Source of the DNA: Oscillatoriaceae cyanobacterium M33_DOE_052
Lineage (GTDB): Bacteria > Cyanobacteriota > Cyanobacteriia > Cyanobacteriales > Laspinemataceae
Length of the DNA: 64,000 nucleotides
Direction of reading: 5' to 3'
Assembly: GCA_015296065.1 (NCBI GenBank)
Contig: DVDU01000199.1
Span: 1 to 64,000, forward strand
Position 1 is the first letter of the stretch. Each line of letters opens with the position of its first letter. Positions 1-9,228 of the stretch are shown here, one piece after another. Position numbers and translations under genes: made by a program. The notes under the pieces are model-generated. The model was given only the letters and a program-made list of their open reading frames with translations. It was not told where the DNA came from and did no database searches.

Positions 1-137
1 GATGGGGCTAAAGCCCAACTACGAACCAAAGATGGGGCTAAAGCCCAACTACGAACCAAAGATGGGGCTAAAGCCCAACTACGAACCAAAGATGGGGCTA
101 AAGCCCAACTACGAACCAAAGATGGGGCTGAAGCCAA
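1..137. repeat. Tandem array of a 30-bp palindrome-containing repeat
   Basis: Four perfect copies of a 30-bp unit and part of a fifth lie head to tail. The unit contains GGGCTAAAGCCCAACTACGA, whose GGGCT-AAGCCC part is a small palindrome. There are no spacers, so this is not CRISPR. The array is translatable (MGLKPNYEPK repeats), but nothing suggests it is a gene. The same core recurs near 3.4, 20.6 and 35.2 kb. The array runs off the left edge of the window. Confidence 0.9.
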
Positions 138-205
138 AACCACAACCCCGGTCCCCTGTGCCACCCCCGCCATCGCCCGATCGGCTCAGGTACGGTTTCC
201 CCTAA

Positions 206-232
206 TTAGCACTCATTACACTTGAGTGCTAA
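206..232 (+). promoter_or_regulatory. CIRCE operator (HrcA binding site) upstream of groEL
   Basis: A perfect TTAGCACTC - 9 bp - GAGTGCTAA inverted repeat matches the CIRCE consensus. It lies 65 bp upstream of the groEL start. In bacteria CIRCE is bound by the repressor HrcA and confers heat-shock induction. The hrcA gene is not in the window. Confidence 0.97.
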
Positions 233-237
233 ATTAG

Positions 238-1971
<1,734 letters not shown>

Positions 1972-2004
1972 TCCCTCCCCCCACATAGCCTATAACTAAT
2001 TCCC

Positions 2005-2037
2005 TAGGGGCAATTCATCAATTGCCCCTATATTTTT
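2005..2037 (+). terminator. Rho-independent terminator after groEL
   Basis: Perfect 11-bp stem TAGGGGCAATT / AATTGCCCCTA with a CATC loop, followed by TATTTTT. It lies 33 bp after the groEL stop codon. Confidence 0.9.
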
Positions 2038-2045
2038 GTAATTAA

Positions 2046-2146
2046 TCCCTAGTCGCTAGTCCCTAGTTCCTAGTCCCAAGGCAGAAGGACAAAGGACAAA
2101 GGACTCTTGGACCAAGGACAAAGGACAAATGACAAATGACAAATGG
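2046..2146. repeat. Short tandemly repeated heptamers (STRR-like)
   Basis: Degenerate 7-bp units of two kinds: CCTAGTC/CCTAGTT on the left, then AAGGACA/AATGACA on the right. The same vocabulary recurs near 3.96, 8.0, 18.5, 22.2 and 41.4 kb. This is typical of filamentous cyanobacterial intergenic DNA. Confidence 0.85.
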
Positions 2147-2199
2147 CAGTACCCTGGTTTATCGTTGATAATTAATTGAACCTAGTTGCCCTCAATCCC

Positions 2200-3372
2200 A
2201 TGACTGACAAACGCTCAACCAGTGCCGAGGTAAGGTCAGAAGCCCGAACCGAAGCCCAAGAAGAACACGACTACTTCGACTATTTTTATGACGAACCGGG
2301 AACCGCACCAGGAACCCTGAACATCGAAGCCGATGCCCCAGCAGCACCGATTATCCTGATTGATTACAACGAACCCAAAGCCATTCGCATCCGCATCGAG
2401 AATCCCCCAGATTGCGCTTCCTACCTGGATAGCGAGTCGGTTTCTTGGGTGGACGTACAGGGGTTAGGCAATCATCAGATGTGGGAACAACTAGCATCGG
2501 TGTTTAACCTGCATCCTTTGGTACTCGAAGACGTGGTTAACGTCCCCCAGCGGCCAAAAGTCGAGGAATACAGCAACCAGTTAGTTCTGATTGTCCTGAT
2601 GATTATGGCCAAGGAACAGGGAGGCGGATTTTACACCGAGCAGGTCAGCTTTGTGCTGGGTAAGCATTACTTGCTAACAGTGCAGGAGGAGCCCGAACGA
2701 GATTCATTTGGACCCGTGCGCGATCAGATTCGCAGCGGCAAAGGACAAGTACGCAATCATGGAGCAGATTATTTAGCCTACGCCTTACTAGATGCCATCA
2801 TCGATGGCTTTTTTCCAGTTTTGGAAGATTACGAAGAACGCATCGAAGCCCTAGAAGATGAAGTAGTCGTTAATCCCACCCACCAGACACTGGAAAAAAT
2901 CTATCAAATTCGCCGAGAATTGCTCTCTTTCCGCCGTGCTATCTGGCCACTGCGCAGCGCGATCAATACATTAGTTCGCGGTGGCCACGATTTAATTAGC
3001 CCCGATGTCCTGATTTACTTTCGTGATTGCTATGACCACGTTATTCAGGTTTTAGATATCCTAGAAACTTATCGCGAACTCACTTCCGGGCTGATGGATG
3101 TATATCTATCCGCCGTCAGCAATAAGATGAATGAAGTGATGAAACTGCTCACCGTGATTTCCACAATTTTTATTCCCCTCACCTTTGTGGCTGGGGTATA
3201 TGGCATGAACTTCAACACCGATGTTTCTCCTTGGAATATGCCCGAATTAAACTGGTATTGGGGTTATCCTATTTGTTGGGCGGGCATGATTGCCATTGCT
3301 TTAGGTTTGGTGGCATTCTTCTGGCGGCGCGGCTGGTTTGAAAATTTCTCATCTACCATTAAAGGTGATTAA
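2200..3372 (+). CDS. corA: CorA-family magnesium/cobalt transporter
   Basis: Inner-membrane divalent-cation channel of 390 aa, expected to work as a pentamer. It has a long soluble N-terminal alpha/beta and helical domain (about residues 55-310) and two C-terminal membrane helices. The signature YGMNF lies at about residue 335 at the end of the first helix, followed by a periplasmic loop containing MPEL and the second helix (GMIAIALGLVAFFW). The ATG giving MTDKRSTSAE was chosen; a TTG eight codons upstream is open but less likely. The N-terminal 30-40 residues are acidic and rich in D/E/Y. The gene stands alone, followed by palindromic repeats. Family identity is firm; the ion preference cannot be read. 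Confidence 0.93.
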   Translation: MTDKRSTSAEVRSEARTEAQEEHDYFDYFYDEPGTAPGTLNIEADAPAAPIILIDYNEPKAIRIRIENPPDCASYLDSESVSWVDVQGLGNHQMWEQLASVFNLHPLVLEDVVNVPQRPKVEEYSNQLVLIVLMIMAKEQGGGFYTEQVSFVLGKHYLLTVQEEPERDSFGPVRDQIRSGKGQVRNHGADYLAYALLDAIIDGFFPVLEDYEERIEALEDEVVVNPTHQTLEKIYQIRRELLSFRRAIWPLRSAINTLVRGGHDLISPDVLIYFRDCYDHVIQVLDILETYRELTSGLMDVYLSAVSNKMNEVMKLLTVISTIFIPLTFVAGVYGMNFNTDVSPWNMPELNWYWGYPICWAGMIAIALGLVAFFWRRGWFENFSSTIKGD

Positions 3373-3393
3373 TTAACCAAGATAATCAAAAAA

Positions 3394-3490
3394 AAGGCTC
3401 GTAGTTGGGCTTCAGCCCAAAAAAAGGCAAAAAAAGGTGGCTAACGCGACGGCTAACGCCGTTCTTAGTTGGACTGCAGCCCACAAAAAG
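3394..3490. repeat. Dispersed GGGCTTCAGCCC-type palindromic repeats
   Basis: Two copies, inverted relative to the array at position 1: GTAGTTGGGCTTCAGCCC at 3401-3418 and a degenerate TTAGTTGGACTGCAGCCC near 3464-3482. They are embedded in A-rich sequence after corA. The rest of the 3373-3645 gap shows no gene. Confidence 0.75.
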
Positions 3491-3645
3491 GCTCTCCCCA
3501 TCATGGTTGACAAAATTGCCTTAATGTGGTATTATGTCCAAACAGCCAATATTAACTAAACCTCTGGGGTAGCTACCCCCCATTCCTGATTCCCTGTTCC
3601 CCAGTCCCCATTGCACTGGTTGTCTTCAATCTCAAGGAAGCATAG

Positions 3646-3954
3646 ATGTTGGAAACAATTCTGGTTTTGGCCTTGGGTATCGCGCCGCCTTTGGTGTCTC
3701 TGTGGTTGATGAGCCGCGTCGAAGCCAGAGCCGCATCTCGGCTGAGGCGAGTAATGGCAGGAGAATACCCACGCCGCGCTATTTATTATCGAGACCAAAA
3801 CCAGATCGAATCCCACCCTGGAGAAGGATTAATCGGCAACCAAAGTTGCCGGTTTAATGCCCACTCTCAGTACATCCGGTGTGCCGTTAATCCAGCGGGA
3901 CCATGTGAGGAATGCTCCCATTATGAACCATTACCAAAAGATTTTTCCTGGTAA
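3646..3954 (+). CDS. Small conserved cyanobacterial membrane-anchored protein (DUF6464-like)
   Basis: 102 aa. It starts with a hydrophobic segment (MLETILVLALGIAPPLVSLW), followed by a basic stretch and a C-terminal part with three cysteines in CRFNAHSQYIRCAVNP...GPCEEC. This arrangement, a membrane anchor plus a CRFN...IRCAVNP.GPCE.C motif, resembles a cyanobacterial family I know as DUF6464; the name is from memory and unverified. The Cys pattern suggests a metal site or disulfides. Function unknown. It is separated from the next gene by heptamer repeats. Confidence 0.75.
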   Translation: MLETILVLALGIAPPLVSLWLMSRVEARAASRLRRVMAGEYPRRAIYYRDQNQIESHPGEGLIGNQSCRFNAHSQYIRCAVNPAGPCEECSHYEPLPKDFSW

Positions 3955-3982
3955 TTTATGATTGACAAGGGACAAATGACCA

Positions 3983-4633
3983 ATGACAGGAATTGACTGG
4001 ATAATTTTGACATTTTACGGCGGCTGTGTGGCAATGGTGTTGGTGGGGATGCTAGCGTCACTTTGGGAAGATGAAGTAAAAATAGAATTAAACCGTAACG
4101 ATTTGAACGCACAACTAGCGGCGAATAGTTTGGAATCATCCGTGGGGATGAATTTTAAACTGGCGGAAAAATATAAGTTGAATGATGAGCTAAAGCATTT
4201 GGATGTAGAGATAAAAAATACTTCCAATCGGGATTTGTATGTGGATTGGGATTATAGTAGTTTTGTGGATGCGGCGGGACGATCGCAGCGGCTGTTGCGC
4301 CTGACTCCGGGGATGAGCTTCGACCTCCTCCCGCCCCAAGTATTCAGCACGATCGCCCCCGGTAAAACCCTCAAAGAAAAACTCACCGCCGAATCAACCC
4401 TCAAACGAGACAAAGAAACCAGCTTACTCACCGGTGCAGTCCCCCTCATAGAATTCTCTAAATTCAAATCCACGCCCACACAAAAATCCACCCCCACGTC
4501 CTTCACCTTTGCCCTGCGTCTCGCCCTCCGCCAAGTCGATGCCCAAAGCAGCTTTAGTGGCAATCGCTTTCATGTTATCAACTGTGAATTTACCGCCAAA
4601 AAGCTCCCCCGACAATCCCTATTTAGTAAATAA
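3983..4633 (+). CDS. Hypothetical single-pass membrane protein
   Basis: 216 aa, not recognised. An N-terminal membrane helix (IILTFYGGCVAMVLVGMLASL, residues 7-27) is followed by a soluble domain beginning with acidic/basic residues. The sequence VEIKNTSNRDLYVDWDYSSFVD looks like a beta-sandwich (transthyretin- or FxLYD-like) fold; this is inference from its strand pattern. The ATG is part of a heptamer-repeat run (ACAAATGACCAATGACAGG), so the start may be recently acquired. A leaderless or poorly translated start is possible, as no clear ribosome site is seen. Confidence 0.6.
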   Translation: MTGIDWIILTFYGGCVAMVLVGMLASLWEDEVKIELNRNDLNAQLAANSLESSVGMNFKLAEKYKLNDELKHLDVEIKNTSNRDLYVDWDYSSFVDAAGRSQRLLRLTPGMSFDLLPPQVFSTIAPGKTLKEKLTAESTLKRDKETSLLTGAVPLIEFSKFKSTPTQKSTPTSFTFALRLALRQVDAQSSFSGNRFHVINCEFTAKKLPRQSLFSK

Positions 4634-4653
4634 ACCCTAAACCTTCATCATCA

Positions 4654-4725
4654 ATCCCCCCAACCCCCCTTTGAAAGAGGGGCTTTAGGCCAACAACCCT
4701 CCTGTGAAAGTGGGGTTGGGGGGAT
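4654..4725. repeat. Inverted repeat upstream of rnpB
   Basis: Arms ATCCCCCCAACCCC (4654-4667) and GGGGTTGGGGGGAT (4712-4725) are perfect complements. They enclose a second CCCCTTTGAAAGAGGGG hairpin. A related C/G hairpin lies near 56.07 kb. It could terminate transcription from the upstream gene. Confidence 0.75.
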
Positions 4726-4760
4726 GCCTTTAGCGGGTACTTCGTGATACCATCAAATAT

Positions 4761-5153
4761 GGGAGAAAGTAGGCGTAGGCGGTTGCGGACTCCCCAAAAG
4801 AGTCTGAGGAAAGTCCGGGCTCCCGAAAGACCGAACTTGCTGGGTAACGCCCAGTGCGGGCGACCGTGAGGATAGTGCCACAGAAACATACCGCCGATGG
4901 AGGGAAACATCACCCCTCACAGGTAAGGGTGCAAAGGTGCGGTAAGAGCGCACCAGCAATATCGAGAGGTATTGGCTCGGTAAACCCCGGTTGGGAGCAA
5001 GGTCAAAGGAACCACGGTTGGTCTTTTCCCAGTTCCGCCATCAAAACGTACCGCTCGAGGCGTCTGGTAACAGGCGTCCCAGATAGATAACCGCCCCCCT
5101 TTGGCCTCAAAACCAAAGGGGAACAGAACCCGGCTTACTACCGACTTTCTCCC
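4761..5153 (+). ncRNA. rnpB: RNase P RNA (rnpB), bacterial type A
   Basis: Catalytic RNA that removes 5' leaders from tRNA precursors. Recognised by the conserved 5' region GAGGAAAGTCCGGGCTCCC, by the ACAGAAACATACCGCC and GGTAAGAGCGCACCAGCA blocks, by GGTAAACCCCGG and the 3' AGATAGATAACCGCCC...ACAGAACCCGGCTTA block. Terminal GGGAGAAAGT and ACTTTCTCCC pair as the closing helix, which sets the approximate ends (about 393 nt). No protein frame across it is credible. Confidence 0.97.
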
Positions 5154-5155
5154 AT

Positions 5156-5280
5156 TTGATAATTAACAATTGATAATTAACAATTAACAATTAACAATTA
5201 ACAATTAACAATTATTAATCAATTATCAATTATCAATTATCAATTATCAATTGTCAATTATCAATTGTCAATTATCAAAC
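5156..5280. repeat. AT-rich (ATTGATA/ATTAACA)n quasi-palindrome between rnpB and the porin gene
   Basis: Roughly 60 bp of repeated AATTAACA/AATTGATA units is followed by their near-complement (ATTATCA/ATTGTCA units). The block can fold into one long A/U hairpin. It lies between the 3' ends of two convergent genes, where it could act as a bidirectional terminator. Similar arrays lie near 8.03 and 24.34 kb. Confidence 0.85.
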
Positions 5281-5285
5281 CACCT

Positions 5286-6863
5286 TTAAAAACTCAACGT
5301 AGTGCGCAAAGTCCCCATAAATACATCCGGGTTATCTTGATCCTGATTCGGCGCTGGTAGCCAAATCAAACCGGGCGTAACCGAGATATGATCTGTGGCT
5401 TGATATTTGTAAAAACCCTCCACATGATAAGCCCAATCATGATTAAAAGACGGAGAACCGGGCACATCTAAACCCCGGAGAGTGGGGGCGCTACCCACGA
5501 TTAAACCGCCTAAATTCCCTTGCTTACCTAAATCTGGCAGTGCCAAACCCACGGCATAAGTCCAAATATCCGCATCACCTAACCCAATTAACCGCGCTTT
5601 GGTCAATCCCACCCAGCCGCTGAGAGCGACTTTTGGATTGAGTGCCAAGGCAGTTTGTACACCATAAGAATTAGCCACCACGGGAAAATTATCCCGCAAA
5701 CCGTTTAAAGTATTCGCCACATCGGTTCCGACATAACTCAAATCAGTACCGAAACCGTAAGCGAAATCCCCCGTACCAAAGTAAGAATTGATGTAGGTCA
5801 AGCCGATGGCGAAAGGCTCTGCCGGTTTCCAAGTGAGTTGGCCGATCGCGGCATAATTACCATTAAACAATCCCTTCCCAGGCTCAGGAGTCGGGCCTTC
5901 CGAAGCCGAATAACCCCCCGTCAAAGTCAGAGAATCGCTGACCTTATAATTAAGCGCCAACGCCGCCCCAGCACCCAACCGGTAAATCGGGTTATGCTGG
6001 GCAAAAGTAGATATAGAAGTCGTCCCATCATCCAAGTCATCAAAATAGGGATTGACTGTAGGCGTGAAAAAAGACAAAACCCCCGTATTCGTGACTAACG
6101 ATACTTTCAACTGCTCGCTGAGGGGGAAAACATAAGCCATCGCTAGAGCCACCTCATTATCCGTGTCTCCCAACACCTGGGAAGTCAAAGTACCTTCCCC
6201 TGTCTCCCCAGGCAAGTTAAACAGATCCGAGTTACCCACCTGGATAAAACTAATCAACAAATCATTCCCCGTAAAGCTGCTATTAAACAGCAAGCGCACC
6301 CGTTCCTGGAAACTTGGTTCCATATCCGTGCCATCTCCCCAAGCATCTGTTACCGAGAAAATCGCCGTACCCACGAGTTTCGTAGTAGCAGAAAATTGCT
6401 GCCCTTCTAGTTCCGCCGTCCGCACTTCCAAACCATCGACGCGAGCCCGCATCGTTGCCAGTTCGGCGGCGAATTCCTCTTGCAAACGTTGCATTTGCTG
6501 CAAGTCTTGGGAGCTAATCTCAGAAACTGCTGAGGCAATTTGTGTTTGGATGGCATTGAGGCAAGCATCCACACCAGCGGCGAACTGGTAGCGAGTCAGA
6601 GCTTGGTTGCCCTTGTAAGTGCCGTCAGGGTATGCCAGGAGACAACCGTACCGGTCCGCCAGTCCCTGCAGGGCGCTGTAGGCCCAGTCTGATGGTCTCA
6701 CGTCGGCCAGTTCAGAAACCGAGTTCATTTCCTCCATCGGTTCGTTCTGAGCCACCGCCGTGCTGATGAGTGGTAAATTAGCCGTCAAGGCCAAACCCCA
6801 CACAGAGGCAGCCATAGTAAACCTGTCCCACTTCTGTCGCGGGAGCCCAAAGTTTATTTGCAT
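5286..6863 (-). CDS. SLH-domain OprB-family outer-membrane porin (iron uptake porin / SomA type)
   Basis: 525 aa outer-membrane channel typical of cyanobacteria. A signal peptide ends near ISTAVAQ. A single SLH module follows (VRPSDWAYSALQGLADRYGC...YPDGTYKGNQALTRYQFA, about residues 50-100), which binds pyruvylated wall polymer. A coiled coil (about 115-150) and a beta-barrel of the OprB type follow, ending in the usual aromatic residue (TLRTTLSF). The ATG giving MQINFGLPRQ was chosen; a GTG three codons upstream is also open. Substrate cannot be told from sequence; such porins pass inorganic ions and small solutes. It converges with rnpB. The upstream gap (6864-7262) should hold its promoter. 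Confidence 0.93.
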   Translation of the reverse strand: MQINFGLPRQKWDRFTMAASVWGLALTANLPLISTAVAQNEPMEEMNSVSELADVRPSDWAYSALQGLADRYGCLLAYPDGTYKGNQALTRYQFAAGVDACLNAIQTQIASAVSEISSQDLQQMQRLQEEFAAELATMRARVDGLEVRTAELEGQQFSATTKLVGTAIFSVTDAWGDGTDMEPSFQERVRLLFNSSFTGNDLLISFIQVGNSDLFNLPGETGEGTLTSQVLGDTDNEVALAMAYVFPLSEQLKVSLVTNTGVLSFFTPTVNPYFDDLDDGTTSISTFAQHNPIYRLGAGAALALNYKVSDSLTLTGGYSASEGPTPEPGKGLFNGNYAAIGQLTWKPAEPFAIGLTYINSYFGTGDFAYGFGTDLSYVGTDVANTLNGLRDNFPVVANSYGVQTALALNPKVALSGWVGLTKARLIGLGDADIWTYAVGLALPDLGKQGNLGGLIVGSAPTLRGLDVPGSPSFNHDWAYHVEGFYKYQATDHISVTPGLIWLPAPNQDQDNPDVFMGTLRTTLSF

Positions 6864-7262
6864 TTTCCTCACACCTGGAAAGCTAATGGTTGACTGAGAA
6901 GATGCACTCCACTAGCACCCTGGTGGATCTAAAGCCACTGGTAAGATCCCAATATAGGTCAATCTGGGTACAGAGAGCAACCATTTTCAGTAGGTTGGCT
7001 CTAAGGTCCTGTGTGGGTTATATTTACAGCTTGTTCAGAAGTAGGGGCGATTCGCTTTCTCGCCCCTACTCAACACATTGATTATCCTGCCCTCACCCTC
7101 AATCCCTTTCCCAGAGCGGGAGAGGGACTGTCACGATGTCCCACATTTTTTCAGAACAGGCTGTATTTGCCCACACTAATCAGATAATAAGGGAAAAATT
7201 TGGTATTAGGGGGGAAAATGGGAAAATAAATAGCAGGGAATAAATAAGCGCTTGGGAGTTGG
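6864..7262. other. Intergenic region between porin and rnc, with repeats
   Basis: Divergent promoter region without a credible gene. It holds a hairpin at 7041-7069 (GTAGGGGCGA / TCGCCCCTAC), related to the perfect palindromes at 9184 and 11685. A CCCTCACCCTCAATCCC / GAGCGGGAGAGGG segment near 7090-7126, a common cyanobacterial repeat type, is also present. Confidence 0.6.
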
Positions 7263-8009
7263 ATGAGTTTGAGTTATTCGCACAGACGGCGGCAGCTAGA
7301 AAAATTGGTGGCCAAATTGGGGATATCGGGGGGGGCGGAGCCGCAATGGCAGATGTTAGACTTGGCCCTGACCCACCCGACGAGTTCGCCTGATGCCAAT
7401 TACGAGGAGTTGGAGTTTGTGGGGGATGCGGTGGTACGTCTGGCGGCGGCGGAGTTTTTGTTGAGTCGATATCCCGATCGGAAGTTGGGGGAGTTGGCGG
7501 CGATCCGATCGGCTTTGGTGAGCGATCGCTCCCTCGCCCAAATCGCCGAAAGCTACGGCTTAGACCGCTACTTACTCGTATCTGCCAGTGCCGAAGGAGA
7601 TAGAGTCGGACGCGCATCCCGCCTCGCCGACGCCCTAGAAGCCGTAGTGGGAGCATTATATCTGAGTACCCACACCTTGGAATTAGTACGTCCCTGGTTA
7701 GACCAGGATTTTCAGCGACTGGCGGCGGAGTTAGAGAAGGATCCCGCCCTAGGAAACTACAAACACGCACTGCAAGAATGGACCCAAGCTCGCTACAAAG
7801 TCTTGCCCGAGTACCGGGTACTAGAAAGTAAAAGAGAGGCTAAATCAGTTCTCCCCCCTCATCGTGGCTCACACCACATATCGGAGCGGTTTATCGCTGA
7901 GGTTTGGCTCCGAGGCGAGAAACTGGGGACCGGTCAGGGAGCCACCAAAAAAGATGCCCAACAGGCAGCAGCGAAACAGGCTTTTTTGTCATTAGTCCCT
8001 AGTCCTTAG
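7263..8009 (+). CDS. rnc: Ribonuclease III
   Basis: Cytoplasmic double-strand-specific endoribonuclease of 248 aa for rRNA and mRNA processing. The catalytic domain carries NYEELEFVGDAVV (E and D ligands, about residues 47-59) and SRLADALEAVVGALYL (second acidic pair, about 119-134). A double-stranded RNA-binding domain occupies about residues 160-245 and ends GQGATKKDAQQAAAKQAFLSL. The first strand of that domain is separated from the next by an unusually long SVLPPHRGSHHISER loop, which may be an insertion. The gene is followed after a repeat block by an oxidoreductase. Confidence 0.95.
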   Translation: MSLSYSHRRRQLEKLVAKLGISGGAEPQWQMLDLALTHPTSSPDANYEELEFVGDAVVRLAAAEFLLSRYPDRKLGELAAIRSALVSDRSLAQIAESYGLDRYLLVSASAEGDRVGRASRLADALEAVVGALYLSTHTLELVRPWLDQDFQRLAAELEKDPALGNYKHALQEWTQARYKVLPEYRVLESKREAKSVLPPHRGSHHISERFIAEVWLRGEKLGTGQGATKKDAQQAAAKQAFLSLVPSP

Positions 8010-8016
8010 TCCTTTG

Positions 8017-8096
8017 AATTGATAATTGATAATTGATAATTGATAATTGATAATTGATAATTGACCAAGGACTAAGGACCAATGACCAAGGACAAA
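8017..8096. repeat. AATTGAT heptamer array followed by AAGGACT/AATGACC heptamers
   Basis: About seven copies of AATTGAT (ATAATTG in another register) are followed by ACCAAGGACTAAGGACCAATGACCAAGGAC. The right end contains the ATG start codon of the next gene. Confidence 0.85.
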
Positions 8097-9158
8097 AAAA
8101 TCAGAATCGCAATTATCGGGGCCGGGAGGTGGGGTGTAAACCTAGTGCGGAACTTTTGGGAGCATCCCGCCGCTGAATTGGTGGCGGTGGTGGACCGCAA
8201 CCCAGAGCGATTGGCAGAGGTGAGAACCAGATTTAATTTGCCTTTTGGGGTATTGTTGACCACCCAATGGGAGGAAGTGGCGGCCAACTCCTCCTTGGAC
8301 GCAGTAGCGATCGCCACCCCCGCCGCCACCCACTACCCCCTAATTGCCCAAGCCTTAAAACAACGGTTACATGTCCTCGCCGAAAAACCCCTGACCCTCG
8401 ACCCAGAGGAATCTCTGGAACTATGCCACCAAGCCGAGGCCCAAGGGTGTTTGCTCATGGTGGACCACACCTATTTATTCCACCCCGCCGTCGAGCGTGG
8501 GACGGAGATTGTCCAGGGGGGGAGGTTGGGAGAATTGCGCTACGGCTACGCCACTCGCACTCACTTAAGTCCCGTGCGCCCCGATGCAGACGCCCTGTGG
8601 GACCTTGCCATCCACGATATTTGCATCTTCAACCAATGGCTGGGGGAAACCCCCGTCAGCTTACAAGCCAAAGGCACAATTTGGCTGCAAGACCGTGGGG
8701 AGAACTTGCCCTTGTTCCAGAACGGGTTATCAGACTTAGTTTGGGTTCATCTCACATATAAGAGCGGCTTTCAAGCCATGATTCACCTTTGCTGGTGCAA
8801 TCCCGACAAACAGCGACGCCTCGCCGTAGTAGGGACGCGGGGGACTTTAATTTTTGATGAGTTGTCAGCCGAGGCACCCCTGACCCTCCAAATGGGGCAT
8901 TTGGAGAGTAGCGAAGGGAAATTTGCTCCGGCAGGTGTGCAGCGGGAGGTGGTAGAGATATCCCGTGCCGAACCCTTGGGGCAGGTGTGCGATCGGTTTA
9001 TTCACCAGATAATTTCTGGCTTAAGTGACAACAATCAATTCACATCTAATCAATCTCACATATCATCAGGTTGGATGGGAGCAGAATTAGTGAAAATGCT
9101 CACAGTTTTGAGCCACTCCATGCGCCTCGGCGGTCAGGAGCTACCACTGTCAAAATAA
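8082..9158 (+). CDS. Gfo/Idh/MocA-family NAD(P)-dependent oxidoreductase
   Basis: 358 aa. An N-terminal Rossmann fold (IRIAIIGAGRWGVNLVRNF, dinucleotide motif GAGRWG near residue 13) is followed by the family's VLAEKPL motif (about residue 100) and a C-terminal alpha/beta substrate domain containing DLAIHDICIFNQWLG. Substrate unknown; relatives act on sugars, sugar nucleotides or biliverdin. The start lies inside the heptamer repeat, so the first residues MTKDKK are repeat-encoded; the conserved domain begins immediately after, and no other start fits better. The last 30 residues before the C-terminus (NNQFTSNQSHISSG) look low-complexity. Confidence 0.9.
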   Translation: MTKDKKIRIAIIGAGRWGVNLVRNFWEHPAAELVAVVDRNPERLAEVRTRFNLPFGVLLTTQWEEVAANSSLDAVAIATPAATHYPLIAQALKQRLHVLAEKPLTLDPEESLELCHQAEAQGCLLMVDHTYLFHPAVERGTEIVQGGRLGELRYGYATRTHLSPVRPDADALWDLAIHDICIFNQWLGETPVSLQAKGTIWLQDRGENLPLFQNGLSDLVWVHLTYKSGFQAMIHLCWCNPDKQRRLAVVGTRGTLIFDELSAEAPLTLQMGHLESSEGKFAPAGVQREVVEISRAEPLGQVCDRFIHQIISGLSDNNQFTSNQSHISSGWMGAELVKMLTVLSHSMRLGGQELPLSK

Positions 9159-9161
9159 CCT

Positions 9162-9211
9162 TATGTAGGGGCGGTTCGCGTATGTAGGGGCGGTTCGCGA
9201 ACCGCCCCTAC
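9162..9211. repeat. Perfect palindrome with partial direct duplication
   Basis: A 28-bp perfect palindrome (half-site GTAGGGGCGGTTCG) lies at 9184-9211. Its left part, TATGTAGGGGCGGTTCGCG, is duplicated immediately upstream at 9162-9180. It lies between convergent genes and may terminate both. The same palindrome is at 11685-11712. Confidence 0.85.
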
Positions 9212-9228
9212 TCGCTCTCTGAGCCAGT

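Noticed and set aside
1..137. CRISPR-like regular array
   Set aside because: Units are contiguous with no unique spacers, and there are no cas genes; the same holds for 35194-35364. These are tandem palindromic repeats.
2..205. Open frame of MGLKPNYEPK repeats as a repeat-protein gene
   Set aside because: It is simply the translated 30-bp DNA repeat, which is found elsewhere in non-coding positions.
8142..8761. Overlapping Arg/Pro-rich frames inside the oxidoreductase gene
   Set aside because: They are out-of-frame shadows of a conserved gene with high GC at third positions.
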